Assembly (NCBI GenBank): GCA_902810755.1
Contig: CADDYT010000005.1
Location: 50,319 to 114,318, forward strand
DNA length: 64,000 nt
Origin: Chloroflexota bacterium
GTDB lineage: Bacteria > Chloroflexota > Ktedonobacteria > Ktedonobacterales > Ktedonobacteraceae
Reading direction: 5' to 3'
How positions within the stretch are numbered: the stretch's first letter is position 1; each line of letters starts with the position of its first letter. Under the pieces are notes generated by a model. That model made no database searches, had not been told where the DNA came from, and worked only from the letters and a program-made list of their open reading frames with translations. Positions 51,524-60,866 of the stretch are shown here, piece after piece. Position numbers and translations under genes: made by a program.

Positions 51524-53218
51524 TTAGAAGTTGACCTTGCCGATGTAGGTTGCCCAGTCGCCGTTGGAGTATTGAGAGGAGAACCAGGTGTTGTTCGAGC
51601 TGCCATCATAGGATGTGGCCTCGTAATCGCCCCAACGCTGATCGACGGTCGCCACCGAGCCTTTCTTCAGATAGAGGGCCTGCTCGAACTTGCCCTTTGT
51701 ATCTGTTGTCAGGCGCGTGGCATACATAATGCTCGGATAGATTGAGCTGCTCATCGTATCAAAGACCATGAGCAGGTTGCCGCTGCTGGTAGCCATCAAC
51801 GCACCGAAGAAGGCAGCGCGATCACCGGAGAAATGGAGTTTCCCGCTCTGGAAGATGGAGCCGCCGGTAATCGTTCCGCCGCTGATGGTTGGCTTGACCT
51901 GACCCCAGAAAGCAGCAGGAACAACCTGCGTTCCATTGTTGACACCCGTGTTCAGCGAGAAGGAGATCAGCCCTTGCTGATAGACGGGTGTGCCGCTGAT
52001 ACGGGTATCATTGGTATCAATACAGCCAGAGCAGCCGGGTTCGTCAGCCTGGGGGGGGAGAATGTAGGATTTGGTCGAAACGACGATCCCACTCGCCGAG
52101 GTTGTCGACTGGCCGGGATTGGCAATCGCCCATACAACCACGCCTGAGCAAGCGGTCGTCCTACAATTGTGCGTCCCATCACCATTTGCATCAAAGGAAT
52201 TGATGAGCAGGCCAACGCCGGGGCCGGAACTCGCCTCGTTCTCAACCGGCTGCACGGTATCCACCGCTACACCATTGGCAGTAAAGTCGTAGAACCCGTA
52301 GGCAGTAACGGACGAACCAGCTTCCATCGTAGATTTGAGCGCAGCGAAGGTTTCCGCGTAGACATAGCTGGTACCGCTCTGGTTGAACATGTTGCCGGAG
52401 AAGTATATCGCCGTCTGATCAAAACCAAACTGCGTGTAATCTGCTGCGCAGGTGGGGCAGGCGCCAGTCCCGCTCGTAATGGCCATGTTAAAGGCATAAA
52501 CAAACCAGGAGCCATTTGGATTGCTGGTCTGGCTCACAGCGATCCAGTAGCGGGTAACTTCAGAGCAGTTGGTGTTGACACCGAAAGCGCCCTCGACTTC
52601 GAGCATCGCGGCCCAGAAACGTCCATCTTTAGGATCGTAGAAGGCTCGCGGGTCGCTCGTGAAGGGAGAGGAGGCGCAGCCAGAAGGGCTGGGATTGGGA
52701 ATACCAAAAAAGCTGACGGATGTTTTCGGCCAGCCAGCCTGGCGTGTTCCCGACGTGTTATAGACCGCAAACGAGGTGTTGACGCCCTGGAAGACCCAGC
52801 TTGAAGAGGCGGCCAGCGCCTGGTCAGGAGGCTGACAGCCACAGGTGTCACCCTGTCCGGCAAACTTCGCCGTTGTGGAGGGCGTGTCGATTGAGTCGAT
52901 GGCCGAGGTATCGACTGGCGCATTTTTGTTGTGGGCCGCGGCTGCTTTGAGCTGCGCATAGGCTGCCGGACTCATTCCTGTGAGCCAGGGCATTTGCTTT
53001 GTATGGGCAGCCGCCTGTGAAGCTGTCTCGGCTGGCACCTGCTGCATATTCACCGTATGCATTGCCACGACGTGGGAAACGGCGCGTTGCGCGGAGGGTG
53101 CCGACTGAGAAGCAGATTTGCTTCCCTGAGCAAAGGCAAAGTTAGCGCCGACCATGCCAACAACCGCCAGCACCAGCGCCACAAAAGGCAGGAGAAATGT
53201 CAAGAATCGTTTCTGCAT
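51524..53218 (-). CDS. Large secreted protein of unknown family
   Basis: A 564-residue protein with a clear Sec signal peptide (FLLPFVALVLAVVGMVGANF, cleavage near FAFA-Q). A low-complexity Ser/Ala/Gln-rich stretch follows, then a globular part rich in Gly, Ser, Thr and aromatic residues from about 115. Cys pairs occur as TCGCQPP, CPTCAADYTQ and CSGCIDTND. Phrases such as DPRAFYDPKDGRFWAAMLEV and QRWGDYEATSYDG suggest a beta-propeller-like fold. There is no catalytic motif that I recognise. GGGATGTTC lies before the ATG, without a strong ribosome-binding site. Confidence 0.8.
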   Translation of the reverse strand: MQKRFLTFLLPFVALVLAVVGMVGANFAFAQGSKSASQSAPSAQRAVSHVVAMHTVNMQQVPAETASQAAAHTKQMPWLTGMSPAAYAQLKAAAAHNKNAPVDTSAIDSIDTPSTTAKFAGQGDTCGCQPPDQALAASSSWVFQGVNTSFAVYNTSGTRQAGWPKTSVSFFGIPNPSPSGCASSPFTSDPRAFYDPKDGRFWAAMLEVEGAFGVNTNCSEVTRYWIAVSQTSNPNGSWFVYAFNMAITSGTGACPTCAADYTQFGFDQTAIYFSGNMFNQSGTSYVYAETFAALKSTMEAGSSVTAYGFYDFTANGVAVDTVQPVENEASSGPGVGLLINSFDANGDGTHNCRTTACSGVVVWAIANPGQSTTSASGIVVSTKSYILPPQADEPGCSGCIDTNDTRISGTPVYQQGLISFSLNTGVNNGTQVVPAAFWGQVKPTISGGTITGGSIFQSGKLHFSGDRAAFFGALMATSSGNLLMVFDTMSSSIYPSIMYATRLTTDTKGKFEQALYLKKGSVATVDQRWGDYEATSYDGSSNNTWFSSQYSNGDWATYIGKVNF

Positions 53219-53380
53219 AGAACATCCCTTTCGCTGAAAAGTAAGCTTCTCCAGGAAAAGGATAGAGAAATCTGGATGTGTTCACAGTAGTAATGCGGTT
53301 GCAATACGGTTAAAAACGAGGAAAAACTGTAAAGATTTCCCCAGACACTCTTTAAGACAAGTTATTTTGAGCCTGTTCTT

Positions 53381-54775
53381 TCAGCCTTTTTGTACCTGCA
53401 CGCGCCGCCGTTTTGCCCCCGGTTTGAGCATTGGCAGTCCCTCTTCGATAGTAACAGAAGCTGGACAACAGCTATACCCTGCAACAGTTGATTGAACGCT
53501 GGCCGTAACTGCCTGCGAAACTGTGGGGAATGGCGCGCCGGGAACAAGGGAGAGAGAGATATGCAGGGAACCGGGACGCTCCTGGATGACCTGATAGTCG
53601 GCAATATCGGGGCTTGCCAGCAGAATCATGCGCCGGATGATGTCGGGGAAAAAGGGCCTGAGACCACCGGCGAGCGACTCAAAATAGCAAATATCGTCGC
53701 AGCGACCCTCGATGGCGCGAATAACGCGAAAAGGCGAGCCGCAGCGACAGGAGCGGCTTTCCATCTGCAGGACATCATTGAGGCGGTAGCGAATGATGGG
53801 TTGTGTGCGCCGCCACAGGTCGGTCACGATTGGCTGCACTCGCTCACCCTGAGCTTGCCCGTTTTCATTATTCTCATCGCTTCCAGCCTGTTTGCTTCGC
53901 CCATCTTCACGCCGCCCATTACTGGCAAGAGCGGGCAGGGGTTCGAGCTGGAGGACGACGAGGTCTTCCTGGATGTGAAGCGAGTTGTGCGCGCAACTGA
54001 CGGCCAGCAAGCCCTCGGTACACTGGTAAATCTGCTGTACCGGGACATTGAAGGTGGCTTCGAGCTGGCTGCGATCCTGCGGCTCCAGCACTTCGGCGAC
54101 GGAGATCAGGCGGTCGGGCGTGATGCGCAAGCGGTCGGCGGCGCGTTCCTGCGCGAGAAAGCCCAGCATGGAGGGCGGCGCGACGACGATGTGGGGTTGA
54201 AAGGCGTTGAGCGCGGGAACGACCTCGGCAAGGGGCTGCATGAGATCGAAGTAGCGGAAGCGGATGAGGCTGCTGCCAACCTGCTCGTACAGATTGCTGT
54301 TCGAACGCAGGAAGAAGGCGACGCGCAGGGGCTGGCGCGGCAGCGTGTGGAGCGCGCGCGCCAGAATCGTCCCGGCCCAGCCCGCCTGCTCCCAGGCATC
54401 GGCCATGAAGAGGCCGCGATGGCCCGACGTGCCGGAGGAGAGACCGACGGTGAAGCCGTTGAGCGTGGGGCTGAAATCGCGGCTGCGCTCAGCCCGCAGG
54501 GCAATCTCCATTGCTTCGTCCCGTCGGATGCCGCAGGTGTTGAAGGTATCGAAATGCTCCATCATCAATCGTTTGTCTACGGTGGGCAACACGCGCCAGT
54601 CGGCGGGAGTGTAGCCCGACCAGTGAGCGCGGTAGAAGGGAGAATGTTGCATAGTATAGGCCACGATGCGGCGGGCGCGCCGCTCCTGGTAGCGGGTCAG
54701 AGCCTCGCCGCGCAGGTGTTGCCAGCGCCAGCGAGCGCGCAGAAAACTGGTAACGATCTGCAATTTATCCGGCAT
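53381..54775 (-). CDS. F390-synthetase-like adenylate-forming enzyme
   Basis: An ANL-superfamily member of 464 residues, closest in style to the coenzyme F390 synthetase-related group of putative adenylate-forming enzymes. The phosphate loop is GLSSGTSGHRGLF. Later motifs include QIYQCTEGLLAVSC and RYRLNDVLQM (hinge Asp region). The extreme C-terminus is short, without the usual PxxGK lysine. The ATG at 54775 lies inside the MBL gene (11-nt overlap), so translation is coupled; the frame is open further upstream but that part is the MBL gene. It should adenylate a carboxylate or 3-hydroxyacid made by the operon. Substrate unknown. Confidence 0.85.
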   Translation of the reverse strand: MPDKLQIVTSFLRARWRWQHLRGEALTRYQERRARRIVAYTMQHSPFYRAHWSGYTPADWRVLPTVDKRLMMEHFDTFNTCGIRRDEAMEIALRAERSRDFSPTLNGFTVGLSSGTSGHRGLFMADAWEQAGWAGTILARALHTLPRQPLRVAFFLRSNSNLYEQVGSSLIRFRYFDLMQPLAEVVPALNAFQPHIVVAPPSMLGFLAQERAADRLRITPDRLISVAEVLEPQDRSQLEATFNVPVQQIYQCTEGLLAVSCAHNSLHIQEDLVVLQLEPLPALASNGRREDGRSKQAGSDENNENGQAQGERVQPIVTDLWRRTQPIIRYRLNDVLQMESRSCRCGSPFRVIRAIEGRCDDICYFESLAGGLRPFFPDIIRRMILLASPDIADYQVIQERPGSLHISLSLVPGAPFPTVSQAVTASVQSTVAGYSCCPASVTIEEGLPMLKPGAKRRRVQVQKG

Positions 54776-55613
54776 GGTTTTGCTCAACTTCTTCCGCGAA
54801 AGCTTCGGGACAATGGCTCGGCACGAGAATGACATCCGGGGATGCCTGCACAAAAGCATGCAGTTTGTCGATAGTGGCCCGAACGGCATGGGGATCATCG
54901 ACGATCAAATTGGTCACGCGCGATGGCGGGCGGCGTTCGTAGACGGAGCGGCGCAGCCAGCAGCCATCGGCGGCGAAGAGGATGCGCCCGCGTTCAGTCC
55001 GCGCCAGCAAGCCCATCTGGCCGCGCGCGTGGCCGGGCAGCGAAACCAGCAAGAGCGAGCCATCCCCGAACAGGTCGTGCGTAGGGCCGAGCCCCGGCAG
55101 TTCGGGGCCGCTAAAGGCGGAAAGCAGGCTGGCTCGCGAACGAAAATCGTCCGGCAACAGGGCGGGGATGTAGGCGCGACTGAGGGCCGAGAACCCCTGG
55201 CGATGCTCAATGTCATCGTAGGCAGCTTGCGTGGCAATAAGTCCAGCATCAGGAAAGTCGCGCAGGCCGGCGATGTGATCGGCATGGAAATGGGAGATGA
55301 GAACGCGATGAATATCCATCGGATTGAGTTGTCGGCGCGCCAGTTGCGCGACCACCGCAAGTTGAGGGTTGAGGCGCAGCGGCGTGGCATAGCGATAGAG
55401 GCGATAGGGCAGGCGGCGCGTGACCTCAAGCATGCGCGGCGCGTAGCCGCTATCCCACAGCAGCCAGCCCTGCTCCGGGTGGTGCAGCAACGCCACCAGC
55501 GAATGGCAGGCAATGCGCCGCCGCTGCCCGCCCTGCATGACATGAGACTCCCAGGCGAGGCAGTAGCCGGTATCCAGGATATGACATCGCACCGCCGGGC
55601 TACCCTGACTCAT
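54765..55613 (-). CDS. MBL-fold metallo-hydrolase of the KAS III operon
   Basis: A 282-residue metallo-beta-lactamase-fold enzyme. The metal motif is ISHFHADH, followed by SLPGHARGQMGL (third His) and FAADGCWL (bridging Asp), as in lactonases and thioesterase-like members. A final His in VPSHCPEAF completes the second site. Its start overlaps the epimerase stop by 4 nt (ATGA), and its end overlaps the adenylating enzyme by 11 nt. It may hydrolyse an acyl-thioester or lactone intermediate; this is inferred from context. Confidence 0.87.
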   Translation of the reverse strand: MSQGSPAVRCHILDTGYCLAWESHVMQGGQRRRIACHSLVALLHHPEQGWLLWDSGYAPRMLEVTRRLPYRLYRYATPLRLNPQLAVVAQLARRQLNPMDIHRVLISHFHADHIAGLRDFPDAGLIATQAAYDDIEHRQGFSALSRAYIPALLPDDFRSRASLLSAFSGPELPGLGPTHDLFGDGSLLLVSLPGHARGQMGLLARTERGRILFAADGCWLRRSVYERRPPSRVTNLIVDDPHAVRATIDKLHAFVQASPDVILVPSHCPEAFAEEVEQNHAG

Positions 55614-56590
55614 ACCTCCTCCTCCAACGCTACCAGCGTGCGTTCAATAGCCTCAGCAATAGAGACGGGCGGCGCGTAAGAAAGATCACGCTGCGCGGCG
55701 CTGATATCATAGGTCTGCGTGCGCGCCAGAATGGTCGCGGAATAGCGCGTGAGCAGCGGCTCCCTGCCGGTCAGGGCGGCGCGCATCTCCATCAGTGAGG
55801 CGGCGGCGAGAGCTATTGACAGGGGTATCTGACGCAAACTGGTGGAGAGCTTGAGCCGCTTCAGCACCAGCCGGATGACCTCCCACAGAGGGACATGCTC
55901 GTTGTTGGTGATGGTATAGGTCTCGCCGACGGCTGCCTGAGCCTCACTGGCAAGCAAAAGGGCATGGACGACATTCTCGACATAGGTGAGATCAACCAGA
56001 TTGCGGCCATCGCCAATCTGCGGCAGACGCTGCTGGCGAGCGGCGGCAATCAACCTGGGCAGCAACGCCTGGTCGCCGGGGCCAAAAATGGCTTTGGGGC
56101 GCAGGATCACGGTCTCTAAACCGGTGGCGCGAGCGGCGTTGACGCGGTCTTCGCCCAGCTTCTTGGTGAGCGAATAGATGGAGGTGAAGCGGCGCGGGTA
56201 GGGAACGTCTTCGCGGGCGCAATGCTGGTCGCGGCCATCGAAGACGACGCTGGGCGAAGAGACGTAGAGCAGACGGCGCACCCCATGCTCGCGACAACCG
56301 GCCAGCACAGCCTCGGTGCCGCCAACGTTGATGGCGTAGAAAGCGGAGCGTTTGCCCCACGGCGCGGAGAGCGCGCCGATGTGAAAGACAACTTCGACGC
56401 CAGCGCAGGCGGCAATCACGGCCTCCGTATCGCGCAGATCTACTGCAACGGGCATCGCACCCCGCTCAAGCAAGGATTTGACGGGCGCGAAGTTGCGGCC
56501 CATGAGAGAGACGCTGTGGCCACGCTGCAGGAGGGCGGCGACAAGGTATCTGCCCAGAAAGCCGGTGCCCCCGGTAACAAGCACATTCAT
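55610..56590 (-). CDS. NAD-dependent epimerase/dehydratase (3-beta-HSD/OleD-like)
   Basis: An extended short-chain dehydrogenase of 326 residues. The NAD(P)-binding loop is VTGGTGFLG (5-13). The catalytic Tyr/Lys pair is in SIYSLTKKLGE, with Ser in VSSPSV upstream. The pattern VFHIGALSAPWG fits the 3-beta-hydroxysteroid dehydrogenase/OleD subgroup, which reduces 2-alkyl-3-ketoacids. GGGAG lies before the ATG at 56590. It is the second gene of the overlapping operon and would act on the KAS III product. Confidence 0.9.
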   Translation of the reverse strand: MNVLVTGGTGFLGRYLVAALLQRGHSVSLMGRNFAPVKSLLERGAMPVAVDLRDTEAVIAACAGVEVVFHIGALSAPWGKRSAFYAINVGGTEAVLAGCREHGVRRLLYVSSPSVVFDGRDQHCAREDVPYPRRFTSIYSLTKKLGEDRVNAARATGLETVILRPKAIFGPGDQALLPRLIAAARQQRLPQIGDGRNLVDLTYVENVVHALLLASEAQAAVGETYTITNNEHVPLWEVIRLVLKRLKLSTSLRQIPLSIALAAASLMEMRAALTGREPLLTRYSATILARTQTYDISAAQRDLSYAPPVSIAEAIERTLVALEEEV

Positions 56591-56622
56591 CAGATACTCC
56601 CATCCACCTGTAATAGCATCAT

Positions 56623-57612
56623 CTAAAACGTGAGGGCAAGCGCGCCGAGGGTGAGACCCGCGCCCGTGCCAATGAGCAGCAGGCGGTCTCCGCGCCGGAT
56701 GCGCCCACAATAAACCGCTTCCGCCAGCGCCAGAGGGATCGAGGCGGAGATGCAGTTGCCGCGTGTTGCCAGATTGAGAATGATCTGATCGGAGTTAAAG
56801 CCGAGCCGACGCGATAGTTGTTCGATGGCATGTCTACTGGCCTGGTGCGGCACAACAGCGTCGATCTGCTCACGTTCCCAGTGGAGAACCGAGAAGAAAC
56901 GCTGTAAGAAAGGTTCCATCAGCACGGTGGCCTGCTTGAAGATGGCGGGGCCATGCATATTGAACATGTTCATCTCCGGCGTGGTCGCAGGATCATTGGG
57001 ATGGTGGAGCGAACCACCACCGAGAATCTGCGTCAGATCGGCCCCACTGCTGTAGGTCTCGAAAAGCGCATGCCAGATGGCGCTGGCCTCGCCCGACTGG
57101 CTGCGCGTAAGAATGGCAGCAGCAGCGGCATCGCCGAACAGCACGGCACTCTCGCGCTCTCGCGGGTTGAGGGAACAGGAGGCGATCTCGCTGCTGCAAA
57201 TCAAGACATTGCGATAGACACCGGCGGCGACAAGGTGAGAGGCGGTATGGAGAGCAATCAGAAAGCTCAGACAGGTGGCGTTGACATCGAAGCAGGCGCT
57301 GGCTCCTTCCGGCGCTCGCAATTCGCGCTGCAAGAAGGCCGCCGTGCAAGGGATGGCCTGCTGCGGCGTGGTCGAGGCGCAGATGATGGCATCGAGATCG
57401 CCCACACTCAGGCCCGCGTCTTCCAGCGCCATACGGGACGCGGCTGCTCCCATGCTGACAACCGTTTCATCGCCAATATAGCGACGCTCCAGTACCCCGG
57501 TGGCGCGTTCAATCCAGTTTGCCGGAATATCGAGCCGCTCTTCCAGTTCCGCGTTCATCACCCGTCTTTTGGGCAGATACCATCCCAGGCCGACCAGTTT
57601 TACCGCGAGCAT
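56623..57612 (-). CDS. 3-oxoacyl-ACP synthase III / OleA-like condensing enzyme
   Basis: A thiolase-fold KAS III of 329 residues. The active-site Cys is 114 (FDVNATCLSFLIAL), with His256 (VVPHQASRHAI) and Asn286 (LATRGNCISAS) completing the triad. The catalytic set is complete. FabH-like enzymes start fatty-acid synthesis; OleA-like ones join two acyl groups. The following reductase and adenylating enzyme favour a specialised, non-housekeeping role. It is the first gene of a four-gene minus-strand operon. A CCGGG-5-CCCGG hairpin lies in its leader, next to the ribosome-binding region. Confidence 0.9.
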   Translation of the reverse strand: MLAVKLVGLGWYLPKRRVMNAELEERLDIPANWIERATGVLERRYIGDETVVSMGAAASRMALEDAGLSVGDLDAIICASTTPQQAIPCTAAFLQRELRAPEGASACFDVNATCLSFLIALHTASHLVAAGVYRNVLICSSEIASCSLNPRERESAVLFGDAAAAAILTRSQSGEASAIWHALFETYSSGADLTQILGGGSLHHPNDPATTPEMNMFNMHGPAIFKQATVLMEPFLQRFFSVLHWEREQIDAVVPHQASRHAIEQLSRRLGFNSDQIILNLATRGNCISASIPLALAEAVYCGRIRRGDRLLLIGTGAGLTLGALALTF

Positions 57613-57791
57613 ATGCCTATCCTATCTTCCGGGCATCTCCCGGATGGAAACACTCTGGTTCACGCTACAAATCTTCTTCACCGAAACCTACCCGGTAATA
57701 ATCTCTGCATATCATACGCCACAACTCAAGTTTTATCATGGGACGTTTGACCTATTTCAACAATTTGCAAGTTATTACTGACGCTCGCACT

Positions 57792-57880
57792 CGTGTCATG
57801 CTGGGCGTGGCGAAGCATCCGTGTCGGCAATGCCGAATAAGGGGCGGCTTCAGACGCTTCGCCACGCTCAGCATGACACG
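57792..57880. repeat. Family A palindromic repeat (complete hairpin)
   Basis: Arms 57792-57816 and 57856-57880 pair over 24 of 25 bp (core catgctgagcgtggcgaag on one strand), with a 39-nt loop. The flank ttccggccagtttttcgtgg matches that of the 48.0-kb copy. It lies between the divergent KAS III and selenium-binding-protein genes. Apart from this and the promoter below, the 493-bp gap holds nothing recognisable. Confidence 0.8.
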
Positions 57881-57923
57881 TTCCGGCCAGTTTTTCGTGG
57901 TATACCAGCAACCTTGATACAGT

Positions 57924-57952
57924 TTGACAGTCCCCCATACGCAAGACATAAT
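57924..57952 (+). promoter_or_regulatory. Candidate sigma70 promoter of the selenium-binding protein gene
   Basis: A perfect TTGACA (57924-57929) and CATAAT (57947-57952) with a 17-bp spacer. The leader to the start codon at 58106 would be about 145 nt. Confidence 0.55.
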
Positions 57953-58105
57953 AAAATGTCTCTTCCTGAAACAGGGAAAGCAAGCAGCAACGGTTGTCCC
58001 ATTTGCAACGTAATGTTTATCTGAGTTGAAAGAGTACAGGATAGAGGGGAAAGCGAACATAGCCATGTTCCTTATCCTTCATCCAGTTAAAGGAGGCAAT
58101 CAGGC

Positions 58106-59485
58106 ATGGCAGATGAACATGTAATGCACCACGAAGATCATTCTCACTGCGGACCCGGCTATGCCTCACCGGAAGAGGCTACGAAGGCTGAGCCGGAAAA
58201 GGTTCTCTACACCATCGCGCTCTATGGTGGCACAGGGGTTGAGGCACCGGATTACCTGGCTACCGTCGATGTTGACCCTGCGTCTCCCACCTATTCGCAG
58301 GTGATTTACCGCACGCCTATGCCCAACGTTGGCGATGAGCTTCACCATTTCGGCTGGAACGCCTGTAGCTCTTGCCACGCGGATGAAAGTAAATCTCGTA
58401 GCTTTCTCATCCTTCCCGGCAACCGATCAAGCCGCATTCACATCGTCGATACCTCTGACGAACGAGCGCCCAGACTGCACAAAGTGATCGAACCGGAAGA
58501 GGTCAAAAGCAAGACAAATCTCAGCGCGCCCCACACCGTCCACTGTCTTGCTGACGGGCATGTGATGATCTCCATGCTGGGCGACAGCGAGGGCAACGCG
58601 CCCGGCGGCTTCCTGCTGCTCGACGAGGAGTTCAACATCGCGGGCCGCTGGGAACACAACGCCCAGGGCATGCACTACAACTATGATTTCTGGTATCAGC
58701 CGCGCCACAATGTCATGGTCAGCAGCGAATGGGCCGCGCCCAATACTTATATCAAAGGCTTCGAGCTGGATGATGTCGCTGCCGGGAAGTACGGTCGCCA
58801 CCTGCACTTCTGGGACTGGGAGAAACACAACCTTGTGCAAAGCGTTGATCTGGGCGAGGAAGGATTGATCCCCCTGGAGGTACGCTTCCACCACAATCCC
58901 GACAGCACGCACGGCTTTGTTGGAGCGGCCCTCAGCAGCAACATGTGGCACTGGCACCAGTCCAATGGTCGCTGGCAGGTGGAGAAGGTAATCGATATCC
59001 CTCCCGTCGAGGTAGAGGGCTGGCCCATTCCCGTGCCATCGCTCATCACCGATTTCCTGATCTCGATGGACGACAGGTATCTCTACCTCTCCAACTGGCT
59101 GCACGGAGACATTCGCCAGTATGATATCAGCGATCCCTCGCATCCCCGGTTGACAGGGCAGGTCTGGTGCGGCGGCCTGACCGGGCAGGGCGGTAGCGTC
59201 CAGGGCCACAAACTGGTCGGCGGGCCGCAGATGCTCCAGTTGAGCCTTGATGGCAAACGACTGTACGTCACCAACTCACTCTACAGCACCTGGGATAACC
59301 AGTTCTACCCCGATATCGCCCAGACAGGTTCCTACCTGCTGCAAATTGATTGCGACACACAGAACGGCGGATTGAAAATCAACGACAAATTCTACGTTGA
59401 TTTTGGCAAAGAGCCTGCCGGTCCCGCTCGCGCTCACGAGATGCGCTACCCCGGCGGTGATTGCACCTCCGATATCTGGGTATAG
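58106..59485 (+). CDS. Selenium-binding protein (SBP56 / methanethiol oxidase family)
   Basis: A 459-residue beta-propeller protein. The N-terminal part is His-rich ([12 protein letters not shown]). The family-defining CxxC is present in [14 protein letters not shown]. Metal-binding His clusters occur as [16 protein letters not shown] and [11 protein letters not shown]. The last block, [20 protein letters not shown], is the conserved C-terminus. Bacterial relatives oxidise methanethiol to formaldehyde, hydrogen sulfide and peroxide with copper; others are uncharacterised. AAAGGAGG lies before the ATG. No sulfur-metabolism genes surround it. Confidence 0.94.
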   Translation: MADEHVMHHEDHSHCGPGYASPEEATKAEPEKVLYTIALYGGTGVEAPDYLATVDVDPASPTYSQVIYRTPMPNVGDELHHFGWNACSSCHADESKSRSFLILPGNRSSRIHIVDTSDERAPRLHKVIEPEEVKSKTNLSAPHTVHCLADGHVMISMLGDSEGNAPGGFLLLDEEFNIAGRWEHNAQGMHYNYDFWYQPRHNVMVSSEWAAPNTYIKGFELDDVAAGKYGRHLHFWDWEKHNLVQSVDLGEEGLIPLEVRFHHNPDSTHGFVGAALSSNMWHWHQSNGRWQVEKVIDIPPVEVEGWPIPVPSLITDFLISMDDRYLYLSNWLHGDIRQYDISDPSHPRLTGQVWCGGLTGQGGSVQGHKLVGGPQMLQLSLDGKRLYVTNSLYSTWDNQFYPDIAQTGSYLLQIDCDTQNGGLKINDKFYVDFGKEPAGPARAHEMRYPGGDCTSDIWV

Positions 59486-59528
59486 AACGAGAGAAGAGCC
59501 AGTAGAGACAGAAACAAGGGAGCTATGT

Positions 59529-60866
59529 ATGCCGCCGCCATCTGAAGCCTCGTCCGCCGGTGAGAAACGGGACGCAAGCGGTCGTGGAAATTCCGGTGCG
59601 CTGGCGGCAACAGACTACCGCACGCCGCTTAGCAGCTTGCTTGCCCCGCTGCGCGTGCGAGATTTTCGCCTGCTTTTCAGCGGGCAGATGATCTCCACGC
59701 TGGGCGATATGTTTTACGCGGTGGCCCTGCCCTGGCTGATGCTAAGCAGCGGGCATACGCCGCAGGAACTGGGCATTGTGCTGGCAGCGTATGGCGTGCC
59801 GCGTGTGGGCGCGCTGCTGCTCGGCGGCATGCTCAGCGATGCATGGAAACCGCGTCGGGTCATGTTGCTGGCGGATACGGCACGGGCGCTGCTCACCGGC
59901 ATCCTGGCGGCGCTGGTGGTGGCAGGCCACACGGCGGTCTGGCAACTCTGCGCCGTCACCATACCCCTGGGCGCCTTCGCCGGACTATTTCTACCCGCCT
60001 ACTACGCCATGTCACCGGAGATTCTCGACGATGATGCATTGCAGGCAGGCAACGCGCTCAACTCCGCCAGCATCCAGTTCGCCCTGCTCGTGGGTTCTGG
60101 CGCGGCAGGCGTGATTATCAGCCGCCTGCAATCAGGCTTCGCGCTGGCGGTCGATGCCCTCACCTTTGTCGTCTCTGCGGTCACCCTGCTACTCATGAGC
60201 GGGGAGCGAAGGGCAACTGGTATGCTCACTGCTGATGAAGCCGGGCAGGTTGCCGCGTTAAAGGAGCCACAATTCCCGCCCGATATTACGTTCTGGCAGC
60301 TACTGCGAGCGTGGCGTTTGCTGCAAGTCGCGCTACTGGTCATCCTTTTCGGAAATTTTCTCTTCAACGGTATGATGGAGGTGGCGCTGCCCACGCTGGC
60401 CCGCAACCAGTTCGCGGCAGGCGCGAGCGGCTACGGGCTGCTGATGGCTACATTTGGCGGCGGCTCCCTGCTTGGCGGACTGATTGCAGGCGCGCTGGGG
60501 CAGGTTCGCCGCCGGGGTATGCTCATGCTCATCCTGATTATGGCACTGGCCGTCTGGTACTCGTTCGTGCCTTTCTCCGGCGGCCTGCTCGCTGCCGCCC
60601 TGCTCATCGGCAGCGCCGGGTTGACAAACGGCATCCTCTCGGTGCTGGCTTTCACGTTGATGCAGCAGCAGGCTCCGCGTCACCTGCTCGGTCGCTTGAT
60701 GGCTGTGCTGATGGTGGCAACGCTGGGCCTCTACCCCTTCTCCGTCGCCATCGCGGGCGTGCTGACTTCCCGGCTGGGTCCCGCCATCCTCTTCCCCATC
60801 AGCGGGGCCATGATGCTCGCCGCCGCCCTCTTCGGCTGGCTGCAGCGTGAGGTCAGAAAGTTATGA
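59529..60866 (+). CDS. MFS exporter (enterobactin/macrolide-exporter type)
   Basis: A 445-residue major facilitator of the EntS-like group with about 12 membrane segments. Helix 1 begins after FRLLFSGQMISTLGDMFY, and the DAWKPRRVMLLADTARALL loop is typical of this exporter family. The hydrophilic N-terminus of about 40 residues is cytoplasmic. The ATG at 59529 follows GGGAG; the frame is open further upstream but that part is the 3' end of the preceding gene. Its stop overlaps the start of the phosphopantetheinyl transferase, so the two are translationally coupled, suggesting export of a carrier-protein-made metabolite. Confidence 0.9.
   Translation: MPPPSEASSAGEKRDASGRGNSGALAATDYRTPLSSLLAPLRVRDFRLLFSGQMISTLGDMFYAVALPWLMLSSGHTPQELGIVLAAYGVPRVGALLLGGMLSDAWKPRRVMLLADTARALLTGILAALVVAGHTAVWQLCAVTIPLGAFAGLFLPAYYAMSPEILDDDALQAGNALNSASIQFALLVGSGAAGVIISRLQSGFALAVDALTFVVSAVTLLLMSGERRATGMLTADEAGQVAALKEPQFPPDITFWQLLRAWRLLQVALLVILFGNFLFNGMMEVALPTLARNQFAAGASGYGLLMATFGGGSLLGGLIAGALGQVRRRGMLMLILIMALAVWYSFVPFSGGLLAAALLIGSAGLTNGILSVLAFTLMQQQAPRHLLGRLMAVLMVATLGLYPFSVAIAGVLTSRLGPAILFPISGAMMLAAALFGWLQREVRKL

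Noticed and set aside
53492..54832. Long plus-strand open frame opposite the adenylating enzyme
   Set aside because: A shadow of the minus-strand operon gene with no start signal or domain.
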